From an uncultured Prevotella sp. (GTDB lineage Bacteria > Bacteroidota > Bacteroidia > Bacteroidales > Bacteroidaceae), in contig CAAGLS010000131.1 of assembly GCA_900770845.1 (NCBI GenBank), positions 23,231 through 87,230 on the forward strand: a stretch of 64,000 nucleotides of DNA, read 5' to 3'. This document shows positions 8,216 through 17,145 of this stretch, in pieces. The notes beneath the pieces are model-generated. The model worked only from the letters and a program-made list of their open reading frames with translations, ran no database searches and was not told the DNA's origin. Position numbers and translations under genes: made by a program. Within the stretch, counting starts at the first letter, position 1. Each line of letters opens with the position of its first letter.

Positions 8216-10187
8216 GATTGAAATTCGGATTGAAACTCTTTTTCTTCTTGTCCTTATGTTGCCCTTTGGCGTGTTGCTGTCCGTTGGGCTGTGGCGTGGA
8301 GCCAATGGGGCGGTCGTCGAAGCTGACGCGGCCGCGGGGCATTGGTCTTCCGCTGTAGAGCTTTTGCAGCAGGTCGCGTCGGCCCAGACGGGAGAGCTCG
8401 CGCTCTATGCCGCCGCGCGCCTCGGGCTTGTACCAGAAGAAGAACTGCCGCTGGGCCAGCTTCTCCCTCTGGGTCTTGGCCGAGAACACTGGTTCCAGCG
8501 TGTAGGGGTTGTAGCCTGTATACCACATCTCGGTGCTCACCGTCATGGGCGTGGGGGTGAAGTCCTGCACCTGCTCCAGGTGGAAGTCCAAGTCCTTTGT
8601 GATGACGGCCAGCTCGGCCATGTCCTCTTCATGGCAGCCGGGGTGGGAACTGATGAAGTAGGGGATGATTTGCTGGTTGAGGCCCTCTTCCCGATTGATG
8701 CGCTCGAAGATGCGCTTGAAGTCGTAGAACTGGCTGAACGACGGTTTGCGCATCAGGGCCAACACCCTGTCGGAGGTATGTTCGGGCGCCACTTTCAGTC
8801 GTCCGCTCACATGCCGGGTGATGAGCTCGCGGGTGTATTGGCGGGCGCTGGCGTTGGCTTTCTCGTCCTTGCTCTTATATAATAATAGGTCGTAGCGAAC
8901 ACCGCTGCCAATGAAGCTCTTCTTGATGCCCGGCAGCGCGTCGACGGCATGGTAGATGTCGAGCAGGCGGCTGTGGTCGGTGTCGAGGTTGGGGCATACC
9001 TGTGGGTTGATGCACGATGGGCGCTTGCAGTGCTCGCAGGCTTTGAGGTTGCGGCCGTGCATGCCGTACATGTTTGCCGAGGGGCCGCCAAGGTCGCTCA
9101 GATAGCCTTTGAAGCCGGGCATGGCTGCCACTTGGCGCACTTCGCGCAGGATGCTCTCCTTGGAGCGGCAGCTGATGAATTTGCCCTGATGGGCCGATAT
9201 CGTGCAGAAGGCACACCCTCCGAAGCAGCCCCGGTGGATGTTGACCGAGAACTTGATCATTTCGTAGGCGGGGATGGTCTTGCCGCGGTACTTGGGGTGG
9301 GGAAGCCGCGTGTAGGGCAGGTCGAAAGAAGCGTCAATCTCTTCGGTGGTCATGGGCGGGTAGGGAGCGTTCACCACCACGTATTTGTTGCCCACGGCCT
9401 GAAGCAGACGCTGGGCGTGCATCTTGTTGGCCTCTTCCTCGATATGGCGGAAGTTTTCGGCCTCAGCCTTCTTGTCGTGCAGACACTCCTCGTGAGAATG
9501 AAGCACGATGTCGGCCTCGCTGATGCCATTGGGTATGTCTTCTTTCCTGCGCAGAAACGCGGTTTGCGGAATGTCCTCTATCTGGTCGATGCCCATCCCC
9601 TCGGCCATTTCCTCAGCCAGCCTCACGATGGGCTTTTCTCCCATGCCATAGATGATCATGTCTGCACCCGAATCGCAGAGGATGCTGGGGCGCACCTTGT
9701 CTTGCCAGTAGTCGTAGTGAGTGAGCCGCCGCATTGAGGCTTCTATTCCACCGAGCACTACCGGCACGTCGGGAAAGAGTTTCTTCAGAATTTGGGTGTA
9801 GACGATGGAGGGGTAGTCGGGCCTCATGTCGTGGCGGCCGTCGGGACTGTAGTCGTCGCTGGAACGCAGGCGCTTGTTGGCCGTATAGCGGTTGACCATG
9901 GAGTCCATGGCTCCAGCCGAGACACCGAAGAAGAGGCGCGGACGCCCCAACTTCTTGAAGTCGCGGAAGTCGCCGTGCCAGTCGGGTTGCGGCACGATGG
10001 CCACCCTATAGCCCGCGGCTTCGAGGGTGCGGCCTATCACGGCGGCTCCGAACGACGGATGGTCTACGTAGGCATCGCCGGAGAAGAAGATGACGTCCAG
10101 CTCATCCCATCCGCGAAGCTCGCATTCCTTCTTCGTCGTTGGGAGGAAGTCGGTGAGCCGGTATCCTTGATTGTCCTGTTGGCTCAC
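8142..10187 (-). CDS. ygiQ: YgiQ-family radical SAM protein
   Basis: Radical SAM enzyme of unknown reaction. The 681-aa protein has an N-terminal B12-binding-like region typical of YgiQ, then the [4Fe-4S] cysteines in RGCFGGCAFC (CxxxCxxC, near residue 320). A second Cys-rich stretch (CEHCKRPSCINPQVCPN) follows. The C-terminal tail is basic and low complexity. The start is GTG at 10187, overlapping the TGA of the upstream small gene as GTGA, a translational-coupling arrangement. The 3' end overlaps the PP2C-like gene by 74 nt. Confidence 0.92.
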   Translation of the reverse strand: MSQQDNQGYRLTDFLPTTKKECELRGWDELDVIFFSGDAYVDHPSFGAAVIGRTLEAAGYRVAIVPQPDWHGDFRDFKKLGRPRLFFGVSAGAMDSMVNRYTANKRLRSSDDYSPDGRHDMRPDYPSIVYTQILKKLFPDVPVVLGGIEASMRRLTHYDYWQDKVRPSILCDSGADMIIYGMGEKPIVRLAEEMAEGMGIDQIEDIPQTAFLRRKEDIPNGISEADIVLHSHEECLHDKKAEAENFRHIEEEANKMHAQRLLQAVGNKYVVVNAPYPPMTTEEIDASFDLPYTRLPHPKYRGKTIPAYEMIKFSVNIHRGCFGGCAFCTISAHQGKFISCRSKESILREVRQVAAMPGFKGYLSDLGGPSANMYGMHGRNLKACEHCKRPSCINPQVCPNLDTDHSRLLDIYHAVDALPGIKKSFIGSGVRYDLLLYKSKDEKANASARQYTRELITRHVSGRLKVAPEHTSDRVLALMRKPSFSQFYDFKRIFERINREEGLNQQIIPYFISSHPGCHEEDMAELAVITKDLDFHLEQVQDFTPTPMTVSTEMWYTGYNPYTLEPVFSAKTQREKLAQRQFFFWYKPEARGGIERELSRLGRRDLLQKLYSGRPMPRGRVSFDDRPIGSTPQPNGQQHAKGQHKDKKKKSFNPNFNHDNHRQPDKREGQRRAERGRHSSH

Positions 10188-10510
10188 TGCTGCTCGTTGT
10201 TGTTTTCCAGACTCTTTTCCTGCTTCTTCTTCCAGTCGAGATAGAGGAGGACAAGCTGGTGGAGGCCGAATGCTTTCATGTTGGAATTGTAGATGACGTC
10301 GAGGCAGAGGTCGAGCAGGTCGTTGTCGGTTCCCGTGCCGCTCTCCAATAGTGAGCGCACATTGAATTTGAGCTTGTCGAGTACGGTCTCGTCGATGATG
10401 CCATTGCTGTCGACAAGGTTGCGCAGCAGTTGGTATTTGTCTATCGTTTGAAGATGCTTCTCCGACACCTCTATGCTGCGGGTGCCAGAAACGTTGGCTT
10501 GTATTTTCAT
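10184..10510 (-). CDS. Conserved small protein of unknown function
   Basis: The 108-aa protein starts MKIQANVSGTRSIEVSEK and has no signal peptide or membrane segment. The middle is rich in acidic and Leu residues (DNDLLDLCLDVIYNSN) and the end is Lys/Glu/Asn/Gln-rich. I do not recognise a family. It sits 16 nt after the golvesin/amidase gene and overlaps ygiQ by 4 nt, so expression is probably coupled. The ATG is at 10508-10510. Confidence 0.7.
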   Translation of the reverse strand: MKIQANVSGTRSIEVSEKHLQTIDKYQLLRNLVDSNGIIDETVLDKLKFNVRSLLESGTGTDNDLLDLCLDVIYNSNMKAFGLHQLVLLYLDWKKKQEKSLENNNEQQ

Positions 10511-10526
10511 ATTATCTGAGTTTGAG

Positions 10527-13439
10527 TTATTTTAAGAGGAACTGCCAGATGCCCTTCATCAGTTGGCGGCGTGTCGTCGGGCCGTTGATGACCTCGAAGG
10601 GGAATCCCATAGTGAAGGTGCGTGTGGAACCGTTGTCGAAAGCCACTGCGGCGCCCATTCCGTTGCTGTACTTCATGGAGCAGAAAGCTTGCCCCGTGGG
10701 GGTGATGGCATCCGAATGGGTGGCGGCATAGTGTTCGGGGTTGGCTTTGTTGATGATGTCGAATGACACGCCCATTCCGTTCATTGCGCCCAAGGAGTCG
10801 CTGCGCACTTGCCCTTGCCAGGCGCAGTGGAGTACATCGTCAAGCCACGACGACTCGTCGCCCTGAAGCATGTCGCTCGCCACATAGGCTCCACTCACCA
10901 ACAGTCCACCACCATTGCTGCAAAAGGCTTTGAGCTGCTGGCGTAGTTGCGGGGTGAAGGTCTTGTAATAGGCCGAGGCCTGTGGCGTATGCTTTTGGAG
11001 TCCCAAGATGAGGTCCACTCCTTGGTAGTCGTTGAGCCGCACGCTGCCCGTCTCTACGGCTGTGCGTGAGCAGCTCACAATGTTGTAGAGGTGGGAAGCG
11101 GCAATGTCTTGGGCGTGCGAACGTACATAGTCGAACGTGTTGCCCATGAGGAAATGCCCGGCCAGCTCGTTGCCGCTGTAGCCCAGCCCCGTTTCCGACT
11201 CGGAACCCATGTTTGCGCGGTTGAACGAGACTTGCTTCCCGCTCCAGCCTGCCGTGAGACCGTAGCTTACTCCCTCATCCGCGTCGAGGTCAAAGCCCTG
11301 CCGGGTGGCGTCGTTGATGACCGCAGGAGCCGACAAGCGTTGGAATCCGTCGACGATGACGACTGTCTTTCTTGCCTTTGGCTCATAGCAGACCGACAAC
11401 ACCTCCGAGGGGAAACTCTCACCTCCGCGATTGACGCTTGTGATGCGGAAACTGTAGACTACGCCGGGTGTGAGTTCCACTTCCATAAAGGGTCGCTTCA
11501 CACTGGTTCCGTTGTCGAACCCGCTTGTTCCGGTGGCCATATAGACATTGTAGGTAGTGGGGTGGGCGGTAGGTTCCAGCGGGTCGTCCTGTGCTGCCCA
11601 TGTGAGGCGGGCCTTGCCGTCTGACAGTGTAGCCGAGAAATGGGTCGGTGGCAGGGGCTGCACTATGCAGGAACGGCCGTGCTGGCCGTTGACAAAGCGC
11701 AGCATGGTCTTATAGAGCGAGCGGGCCAAGGCAAACCGGAAGTTTGGATCTTGGCCGCGAACCATGTCGGGAAAGTTTTGGTGCGACATGGTCTCGATGA
11801 TGGCCGAGGGCACCTCTGGCAGTCGTGTCTCGGAATAGTTGCGGTCCCAAAGATAGCGTCGGTTCCATTTCTTGTAGATGGAGGGTATGTCGCGCATGAT
11901 GCCGTCGAGCAGAGCCTTGGCAAAATCCTTGCTTGTCTGCCGTGAGATTCCCGAGTTGAGTCGTCCGTCGTTGAAATTGGTGGTACAGATGGCCAGAGAA
12001 CCGATGATGTCATTGCCATTGGGCGCATAGCCTGCGTCGCTGTGAACGGCCAACGACAGTTCCAAAGGGACTTTCTTGCCCTCAAGCAGCGGCATGTAGA
12101 CACTGCCGCCGCCCAGCCAGTTGCTCATGAGTGAACGCACGTTGATGTCGTCGCCATAGTCGTCGGTTCCGTTCTTCGTGCTGTAGTATCGGTAGGGAGT
12201 TCCCGCCCATTGGGCATAGTAGCGTGCGCCCTCCAGGCAGCGGGGCAGTCCGCTCGTTGAGCCGCCCCGCTCTATATTTCCCATGCCGCCGCCGAAGCGC
12301 ACCGCATCGGTCGTCACCAGTCCCCGCGTCTTGGACAGGTTGGTCACGACCACTTGGTTGTAGGGAGAGCATCCTTGGTCGAAGTCGAACGTGCCTAAAT
12401 AGACCCACGTGCCGCCTCCCATGCGCTGGTTGACATGGAAGCGGGTCTCCTGTCCCTTGTGGCAGACGATGTATTCCGCATCGGGAACGCTGCCGTCGAC
12501 AGTGGCATAGCTTACGTATACGGCATATCTGCCCGCCTTTTGGAGATGGGGGCGATAGACGGTCTGGGAGAGGTTCTTGTCTTTCTTCTGCGTGAGGTTC
12601 ATCCTCACCGTGCCGTTGGCAAAGGGATTCTCTCCCATCTGGTAGTTGCCCGAGTGCCAGGCGAAGCCCTTGCCCGGCGCGTCCACCCATGAGGACTTGC
12701 CCGATGTCTCCTTATAATAGGAAGCATTGGAGGAGCCGTTGTTGTCTACGATGACCTCTTCGGTCTGCCAGTCGCGCTCACGTGGGGTGAAGACATTGGC
12801 TCCGGCGTTCTCAAGCATGGGGATGAGGTAGGGCACGACGATGGTCTGGGTGAACAAGTCCTCGGTGGTGCAGAACAGATTAGGCCTTTGCCATTTCCAC
12901 ACTCCCTTGTTGTTGTCGTAGTAGCGGCCATGTGATGCCCACACCACAAGATGCCTGTTGAAGAGTCCGTGCGAAGGGTGGCTGGGGGCAGAGACGTTTG
13001 TCACCCATGGCAAGCCGTCGTAGTCGGTGGAGCCCCACGCACCCTTGTAGCTTGTAGCGTCGATGGCCAGCTCTTCGATGAGCGAGCCGTTGGTTCGGAT
13101 TCGTATCTTGTAGTCGTCGTAGGGGTGGGGGAGCGCCTTCCTTACTTTCTTGTAAATCTTCTCTACAGACTTTCGTGTGAACTGCTGTTGTGAGAAGTAC
13201 TCGTCCATGGTGATGTTGACCGTGGATTTGCTGTCGTCGATGGCCAGCTTCTTCATCTTTGCTGGCTGGAGCAATTCCCCCTCCTTTGGCTTGTAAGTGT
13301 AGAAATAGGCACTAAGTCTTCTTTCCGCCTTCTCTTTGAGGGCGGTGCTTTGAGCGTCGACGGTGGTTGTGGCCATCAACAAGCCGGCAATCAGGAGCGT
13401 GTTTCTTATTATCTTGCTATTGTCTCTTTGGAAATTCAT
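10527..13439 (-). CDS. Secreted golvesin-C / amidase-like multidomain protein
   Basis: Large exported protein, probably acting on cell-wall or extracellular glycan material. The 970 residues show a signal peptide ending near TTTVDAQS, then an N-terminal domain. A golvesin-C-like beta domain spans about 250-390 (AGRYAVYVSYATVDGS, then GTWVYLGTFDFDQG). An amidase-3-like segment (about 435-590) carries SLAVHSDAGY and AIIETMSHQNF, consistent with zinc-binding His/Glu residues of N-acetylmuramoyl-L-alanine amidases. A fibronectin-III-like stretch follows (about 610-700) and then a C-terminal domain. Similar proteins are often labelled xanthan lyase, but I see no lyase evidence. It lies in the minus-strand run, 38 nt after the acyltransferase gene. 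Confidence 0.78.
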   Translation of the reverse strand: MNFQRDNSKIIRNTLLIAGLLMATTTVDAQSTALKEKAERRLSAYFYTYKPKEGELLQPAKMKKLAIDDSKSTVNITMDEYFSQQQFTRKSVEKIYKKVRKALPHPYDDYKIRIRTNGSLIEELAIDATSYKGAWGSTDYDGLPWVTNVSAPSHPSHGLFNRHLVVWASHGRYYDNNKGVWKWQRPNLFCTTEDLFTQTIVVPYLIPMLENAGANVFTPRERDWQTEEVIVDNNGSSNASYYKETSGKSSWVDAPGKGFAWHSGNYQMGENPFANGTVRMNLTQKKDKNLSQTVYRPHLQKAGRYAVYVSYATVDGSVPDAEYIVCHKGQETRFHVNQRMGGGTWVYLGTFDFDQGCSPYNQVVVTNLSKTRGLVTTDAVRFGGGMGNIERGGSTSGLPRCLEGARYYAQWAGTPYRYYSTKNGTDDYGDDINVRSLMSNWLGGGSVYMPLLEGKKVPLELSLAVHSDAGYAPNGNDIIGSLAICTTNFNDGRLNSGISRQTSKDFAKALLDGIMRDIPSIYKKWNRRYLWDRNYSETRLPEVPSAIIETMSHQNFPDMVRGQDPNFRFALARSLYKTMLRFVNGQHGRSCIVQPLPPTHFSATLSDGKARLTWAAQDDPLEPTAHPTTYNVYMATGTSGFDNGTSVKRPFMEVELTPGVVYSFRITSVNRGGESFPSEVLSVCYEPKARKTVVIVDGFQRLSAPAVINDATRQGFDLDADEGVSYGLTAGWSGKQVSFNRANMGSESETGLGYSGNELAGHFLMGNTFDYVRSHAQDIAASHLYNIVSCSRTAVETGSVRLNDYQGVDLILGLQKHTPQASAYYKTFTPQLRQQLKAFCSNGGGLLVSGAYVASDMLQGDESSWLDDVLHCAWQGQVRSDSLGAMNGMGVSFDIINKANPEHYAATHSDAITPTGQAFCSMKYSNGMGAAVAFDNGSTRTFTMGFPFEVINGPTTRRQLMKGIWQFLLK

Positions 13440-13477
13440 TATCGGTTAGTTTTCCCTCTGTCGGAATCCCCTGCCTC

Positions 13478-14032
13478 TCAGATGCCCGTGACGAAGTTCT
13501 CAGGCTTCTTGCCCTTGAAGCTTTGGTAATAGAGCTTGATGTCTCTCATATCCTTCTCAGCATTGCCCGATGGGTTGATGACCTTGGTGCATTGGATGAG
13601 CTTGCGTTCATAGTCCACTCCAAAGAGCAGGATGGGTATCTGGGCTTTGAGGGCGATATAGTAGAAGCCATGTTTCCAGTCGGGATTTGGCGAGCGTGTG
13701 CCCTCTGGGGTGATGCAGAGGCGAAAGTCGTCGCGTCTTTTGGCCTCGTCGGCCAGCTGGTCGGTCAAGCTGCAGTGCTTGGAACGCCATACGGGAATGC
13801 CTCCGATGTGTCGGAACCAAGCGCCCAAGGGGCCTTTGAACCATTCCTTCTTCATCAGGAAGTTGATGTGCATGTTCTCAGCGCGCATGTAGAGCTGGCC
13901 GACGACGAAGTCCCAGTTGCTGGTATGGGGAGCCAGACAGATGATGCATTTGCGGGGGATGGGCTGGGCTACGTTCTTCGTCCAGCCCATTTTCTTATAT
14001 AACAGCCAACTATAAATATTAGTTGAGTCCAT
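13478..14032 (-). CDS. PlsC-like 1-acyl-glycerol-phosphate acyltransferase family protein
   Basis: Acyltransferase of the lysophosphatidate acyltransferase family, likely acting in membrane lipid assembly. The 184-aa protein has the catalytic HX4D box as HTSNWD (near residue 36) and the phosphate-binding EGTR box as TPEGTRSPNPDW (near 108). It is shorter than typical PlsC (~240 aa) and has no clear N-terminal membrane segment, like other short Bacteroidota versions. The ATG at 14032 lies within the end of the upstream small gene (14-nt overlap). The true acyl acceptor is unknown. Confidence 0.87.
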   Translation of the reverse strand: MDSTNIYSWLLYKKMGWTKNVAQPIPRKCIICLAPHTSNWDFVVGQLYMRAENMHINFLMKKEWFKGPLGAWFRHIGGIPVWRSKHCSLTDQLADEAKRRDDFRLCITPEGTRSPNPDWKHGFYYIALKAQIPILLFGVDYERKLIQCTKVINPSGNAEKDMRDIKLYYQSFKGKKPENFVTGI

Positions 14033-14291
14033 TCAGCTGGTCGATGATTTCGTTCACGTTCTTGTTGAAGTCCTCCACAACCTTGGCATAGTATACCTTG
14101 CGCTTCATGCCGGGCTCAGGGTGTGAGATGCGGCTGATGAAGTCGCTGTGTATTTTCAGAATGCTTGTCAATATAGCCTCGACGGTGTCTTCGTCGGCTT
14201 TAGCTCCATAAAGTGAATGGGCAACTCCTTCTGCGAACAGGTCACTGCAAACGTAGTTGATTGATCGTTTTAAATCTCTTTTGTTAGCCAT
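14019..14291 (-). CDS. Conserved small helical protein of unknown function
   Basis: The 90-aa protein (MANKRDLKRSINYVC...) looks alpha-helical and soluble, with no signal peptide. I do not recognise a named domain. It is the first gene of a minus-strand run that continues through the acyltransferase, the amidase-like protein, ygiQ and the PP2C-like gene. A promoter with good boxes lies 38-69 nt upstream, supporting the ATG at 14291. Confidence 0.75.
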   Translation of the reverse strand: MANKRDLKRSINYVCSDLFAEGVAHSLYGAKADEDTVEAILTSILKIHSDFISRISHPEPGMKRKVYYAKVVEDFNKNVNEIIDQLNGLN

Positions 14292-14329
14292 AGCGAATGT
14301 ATTTTAGATAACAATCTATTTTCAATTCC

Positions 14330-14360
14330 CAAAATTAGACAAAAATTAGGAACAAACAAA
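14330..14360 (-). promoter_or_regulatory. Promoter of the 14291-7385 minus-strand run
   Basis: On the minus strand TAATTTTG (14337-14330) matches the -7 box and TTTG (14360-14357) the -33 box, with a 19-nt spacer. The first start codon is 38 nt downstream. It is divergent from the pfp promoter about 100 nt away. Confidence 0.7.
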
Positions 14361-14432
14361 TATTTTCATGTTTTTTTTGATTCTTCACAATGATTTAAGG
14401 CCCAATAATTTTAGTTTATCAACGGAAATTCG

Positions 14433-14440
14433 TAATTTTG
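14433..14440 (+). promoter_or_regulatory. -7 box of the pfp promoter
   Basis: TAATTTTG fits TAnnTTTG and lies 39 nt before the pfp ATG. The -33 region is A/T-rich (TTTA rather than TTTG), so the match is partial. Confidence 0.5.
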
Positions 14441-14479
14441 CATTGAAATATTGTTCTTAATAAAAAATCGATTCGCAAA

Positions 14480-16120
14480 ATGGAAATCAGTCTTTTGCAG
14501 AAGGAGCGTGCTGCTTATCAGCCGAAACTTCCTAAGGGTCTTCAGGGCGCTGTGAAAGTAGTGGAGGGTGAACCCACTCAGAGTGTTGGTGATCAGGATG
14601 AGATCAAGAAGCTATTCCCCAACACCTATGGAATGCCTCTCGTTGAGTTTGTCAAGGGTGACAAGGAGAATAACCAGAAGATGAACATTGGTGTGATACT
14701 CTCTGGTGGCCAGGCTCCTGGCGGCCACAATGTGATTTGTGGCCTTTTTGATGCCATCAAGAAGATGAACCCCGAGAACCGGCTCTATGGATTCCTAATG
14801 GGGCCCGGCGGCCTTGTGGACCATGAGTACAAGGAACTCACCGCTGACATTATCGACCAGTACCGCAACACGGGTGGCTTCGACATGATTGGTTCAGGAA
14901 GAACGAAACTTGAGAAAGAAGACCAATTCGAGAAAGGTCTCCAAATTATCCGCAAGCTCGACATCAAGGCCATTGTGATTATCGGTGGCGACGACTCCAA
15001 CACCAATGCCTGTGTGCTTGCAGAATACTATGCTGCCAAGAAATATGGCGTGCAGGTCATTGGCTGTCCCAAGACAATCGATGGTGACCTCAAGAACGAG
15101 CAGATTGAGACTTCTTTTGGCTTCGACACGGCCACAAAGACTTATTCTGAGATTATCGGCAACATTGAGCGCGACTGCAACTCGGCCCGCAAATACTGGC
15201 ACTTCATCAAGTTGATGGGTCGCTCGGCCTCGCACATCGCCTTGGAGTGCGCCCTCCAGACACACCCCAACATCTGCTTGATTTCCGAGGAGATTCAGGA
15301 GAAGGATTATACCCTCAACCAGATAGTGGAGCGCATCGCAACGTCGGTGGCCCATCGGGCGGAGAGGGGCGACAACTTCGGTGTGGTCTTGATTCCCGAA
15401 GGCCTCATCGAGTTCATCCCCGCCATCGGCCGCTTGATAGCCGAGCTCAACGACCTGCTTGCCGCACATGGCTCAGACTACAAGGATTTGGCCCCTGCCG
15501 AGCAGCGCGCCTACATCTTGGCACATCTGAGCAAGGAGAATGCGGCTACGTTCAAGACTCTGCCAAAAGGCGTGGCACGCCAGCTTTCCCTCGACCGTGA
15601 TCCGCATGGAAACGTGCAGGTGTCGCTCATCGAGACCGAGAAGCTTCTCGCCGAGATGGTTGGCGACTTGCTCGCAGAGTGGGAGAAGGAAGGGAAGTTC
15701 AAGGGCAAGTTTGCAGCCCAGCATCATTTCCTCGGCTACGAGGGTCGTTGCGCCGCTCCCTCCAACTTCGACGCAGACTACTGCTACGCCTTGGGTACTT
15801 CGGCTGCCCACCTCATTGCCAATGGCAAGACCGGCTATATGGCAGTCGTGAAGAACACCACCGCCAAGCCAGAAGATTGGAAAGCCGGCGGCGTGCCTAT
15901 CACGATGATGATGAACATGGAGCGTCGAAACGGTGAGATGAAGCCTGTTATCCGCAAGGCATTGGTCGACCTCAATGGCAAGCCGTTCAAGACTTTCGCT
16001 GCACAGCGCGACGAATGGGCTAAGACTGCGTCTTATATCTATCCCGGTCCCGTGCAGTATTGGGGTCCTGCGTCTGTGTGCGACCAGTGCACCAAGACCT
16101 TGAAGCTCGAGCACGAATAA
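14480..16120 (+). CDS. pfp: Diphosphate--fructose-6-phosphate 1-phosphotransferase
   Basis: Reversible PPi-dependent phosphofructokinase interconverting fructose 6-phosphate and fructose 1,6-bisphosphate in glycolysis. The 546-aa protein is of the long (plant-beta-like) type. It shows [14 protein letters not shown] at the phosphate site, GGDDSNTNA (Asp at the position that favours PPi over ATP), [11 protein letters not shown] with the catalytic Asp, and [14 protein letters not shown]. The ATG at 14480 is preceded by an A-rich leader. The GH25 gene begins 22 nt after the stop. Confidence 0.96.
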   Translation: MEISLLQKERAAYQPKLPKGLQGAVKVVEGEPTQSVGDQDEIKKLFPNTYGMPLVEFVKGDKENNQKMNIGVILSGGQAPGGHNVICGLFDAIKKMNPENRLYGFLMGPGGLVDHEYKELTADIIDQYRNTGGFDMIGSGRTKLEKEDQFEKGLQIIRKLDIKAIVIIGGDDSNTNACVLAEYYAAKKYGVQVIGCPKTIDGDLKNEQIETSFGFDTATKTYSEIIGNIERDCNSARKYWHFIKLMGRSASHIALECALQTHPNICLISEEIQEKDYTLNQIVERIATSVAHRAERGDNFGVVLIPEGLIEFIPAIGRLIAELNDLLAAHGSDYKDLAPAEQRAYILAHLSKENAATFKTLPKGVARQLSLDRDPHGNVQVSLIETEKLLAEMVGDLLAEWEKEGKFKGKFAAQHHFLGYEGRCAAPSNFDADYCYALGTSAAHLIANGKTGYMAVVKNTTAKPEDWKAGGVPITMMMNMERRNGEMKPVIRKALVDLNGKPFKTFAAQRDEWAKTASYIYPGPVQYWGPASVCDQCTKTLKLEHE

Positions 16121-16142
16121 ACGTAGACATTCCTGACTTTTA

Positions 16143-16991
16143 ATGACCAGTTCACCTAATCCTCCTGAAAAGATTCATCCTGACGAAACGACTGGATTCA
16201 GTTGGCGTGCGTTGCACGCGCGTTTGCCAAGGTGGTTCTGGTGGTTGGGTGGACTGGTTCTTGTATTTGTCTATGTTTGGATTTTCTATTATTTCTTCGT
16301 CAGTCCCACGGGCTTCCGTTGGCGCGCCCTCTATGGCGACGCCCGCTATCCCCAGGGATACGAGATTCATGGCATAGACATCTCTCATTATCAAGGCAAG
16401 ATAGACTGGGTGGAGTTGCGCAACGGCATGATAAGTGGCTGCCCCTTGCGCTTCATCATCATCAAGTCCACGGAAGGCGACAAGCGTTTGGACGAGAACT
16501 TCTATGAGAATTTCCAAGCTGCGCGCGACTATGGCTTCATACGTGGCGCCTACCATTTTTGGAACGACAAGTCGGCTCCGCGCGAGCAGGCCTATTTCTT
16601 TCTGAGCAAGGTGCATCTTGAGGACGGCGACTTGCCTCCTGTGCTCGACATAGAGCACAAGCCCGCCGGCAGAAGTGTGGAGGACTTCCAGCGTGACGTG
16701 CTCACATGGCTGCATATCGTAGAGGACCGCTACCATGTGAAGCCCATCATCTATACCTATTACAAATTCAAGCAAACTTACCTCTCGGCCTCCGTCTTCG
16801 ACGACTATCCTTATTGGATAGCCCACTACTACGTGGACAAGGTGGAATACAAGGGGCCATGGAAATTCTGGCAGCACACCGATGCCGGACGCTTGCCGGG
16901 CATCAAGGGATATGTTGATTTCAACATCTACAATGGAAGCTTCTACGACTTGAAGAAACTCACCATTGGAAACCAAGACCAAGAATATTGA
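16143..16991 (+). CDS. GH25 lysozyme-like protein, membrane anchored
   Basis: Probable muramidase cleaving the MurNAc-GlcNAc bond. The 282-aa protein has a short cytoplasmic N-terminus, a membrane segment (about 36-58, rich in Trp/Phe/Val/Tyr) and then a glycoside hydrolase family 25 domain. That domain begins GIDISHYQGKIDW and carries the acid pair in LPPVLDIEH (DxE). The end KFWQHTDAGRLPGIKGYVDFN is typical of the family. It is tethered rather than secreted, so it may remodel the cell's own wall. It follows pfp closely; the functional link is unclear. Confidence 0.9.
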   Translation: MTSSPNPPEKIHPDETTGFSWRALHARLPRWFWWLGGLVLVFVYVWIFYYFFVSPTGFRWRALYGDARYPQGYEIHGIDISHYQGKIDWVELRNGMISGCPLRFIIIKSTEGDKRLDENFYENFQAARDYGFIRGAYHFWNDKSAPREQAYFFLSKVHLEDGDLPPVLDIEHKPAGRSVEDFQRDVLTWLHIVEDRYHVKPIIYTYYKFKQTYLSASVFDDYPYWIAHYYVDKVEYKGPWKFWQHTDAGRLPGIKGYVDFNIYNGSFYDLKKLTIGNQDQEY

Positions 16992-17083
16992 TGGCCTACG
17001 CCCCCGCGGGCGAGAGGGGCCTCAAGTGCTTTCGCAGGGTCTTGGAGTCACCCCCACCCGCAAAGGATGAATGGAGAGGATAC

Positions 17084-17123
17084 GACAAAGGAGCGCCGGG
17101 TCGATGCCCGACGCTCCTTTGTC
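17084..17123. terminator. Hairpin between convergent genes
   Basis: GACAAAGGAGCG pairs with CGCTCCTTTGTC around CGGGTCGATGCCCG, giving a long stem between the converging GH25 and acyl-CoA ligase genes. Neither side has a pronounced T-run, so termination is inferred from position and stability. Confidence 0.6.
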
Positions 17124-17145
17124 AATATGTAGGTTGAGAATGGAA

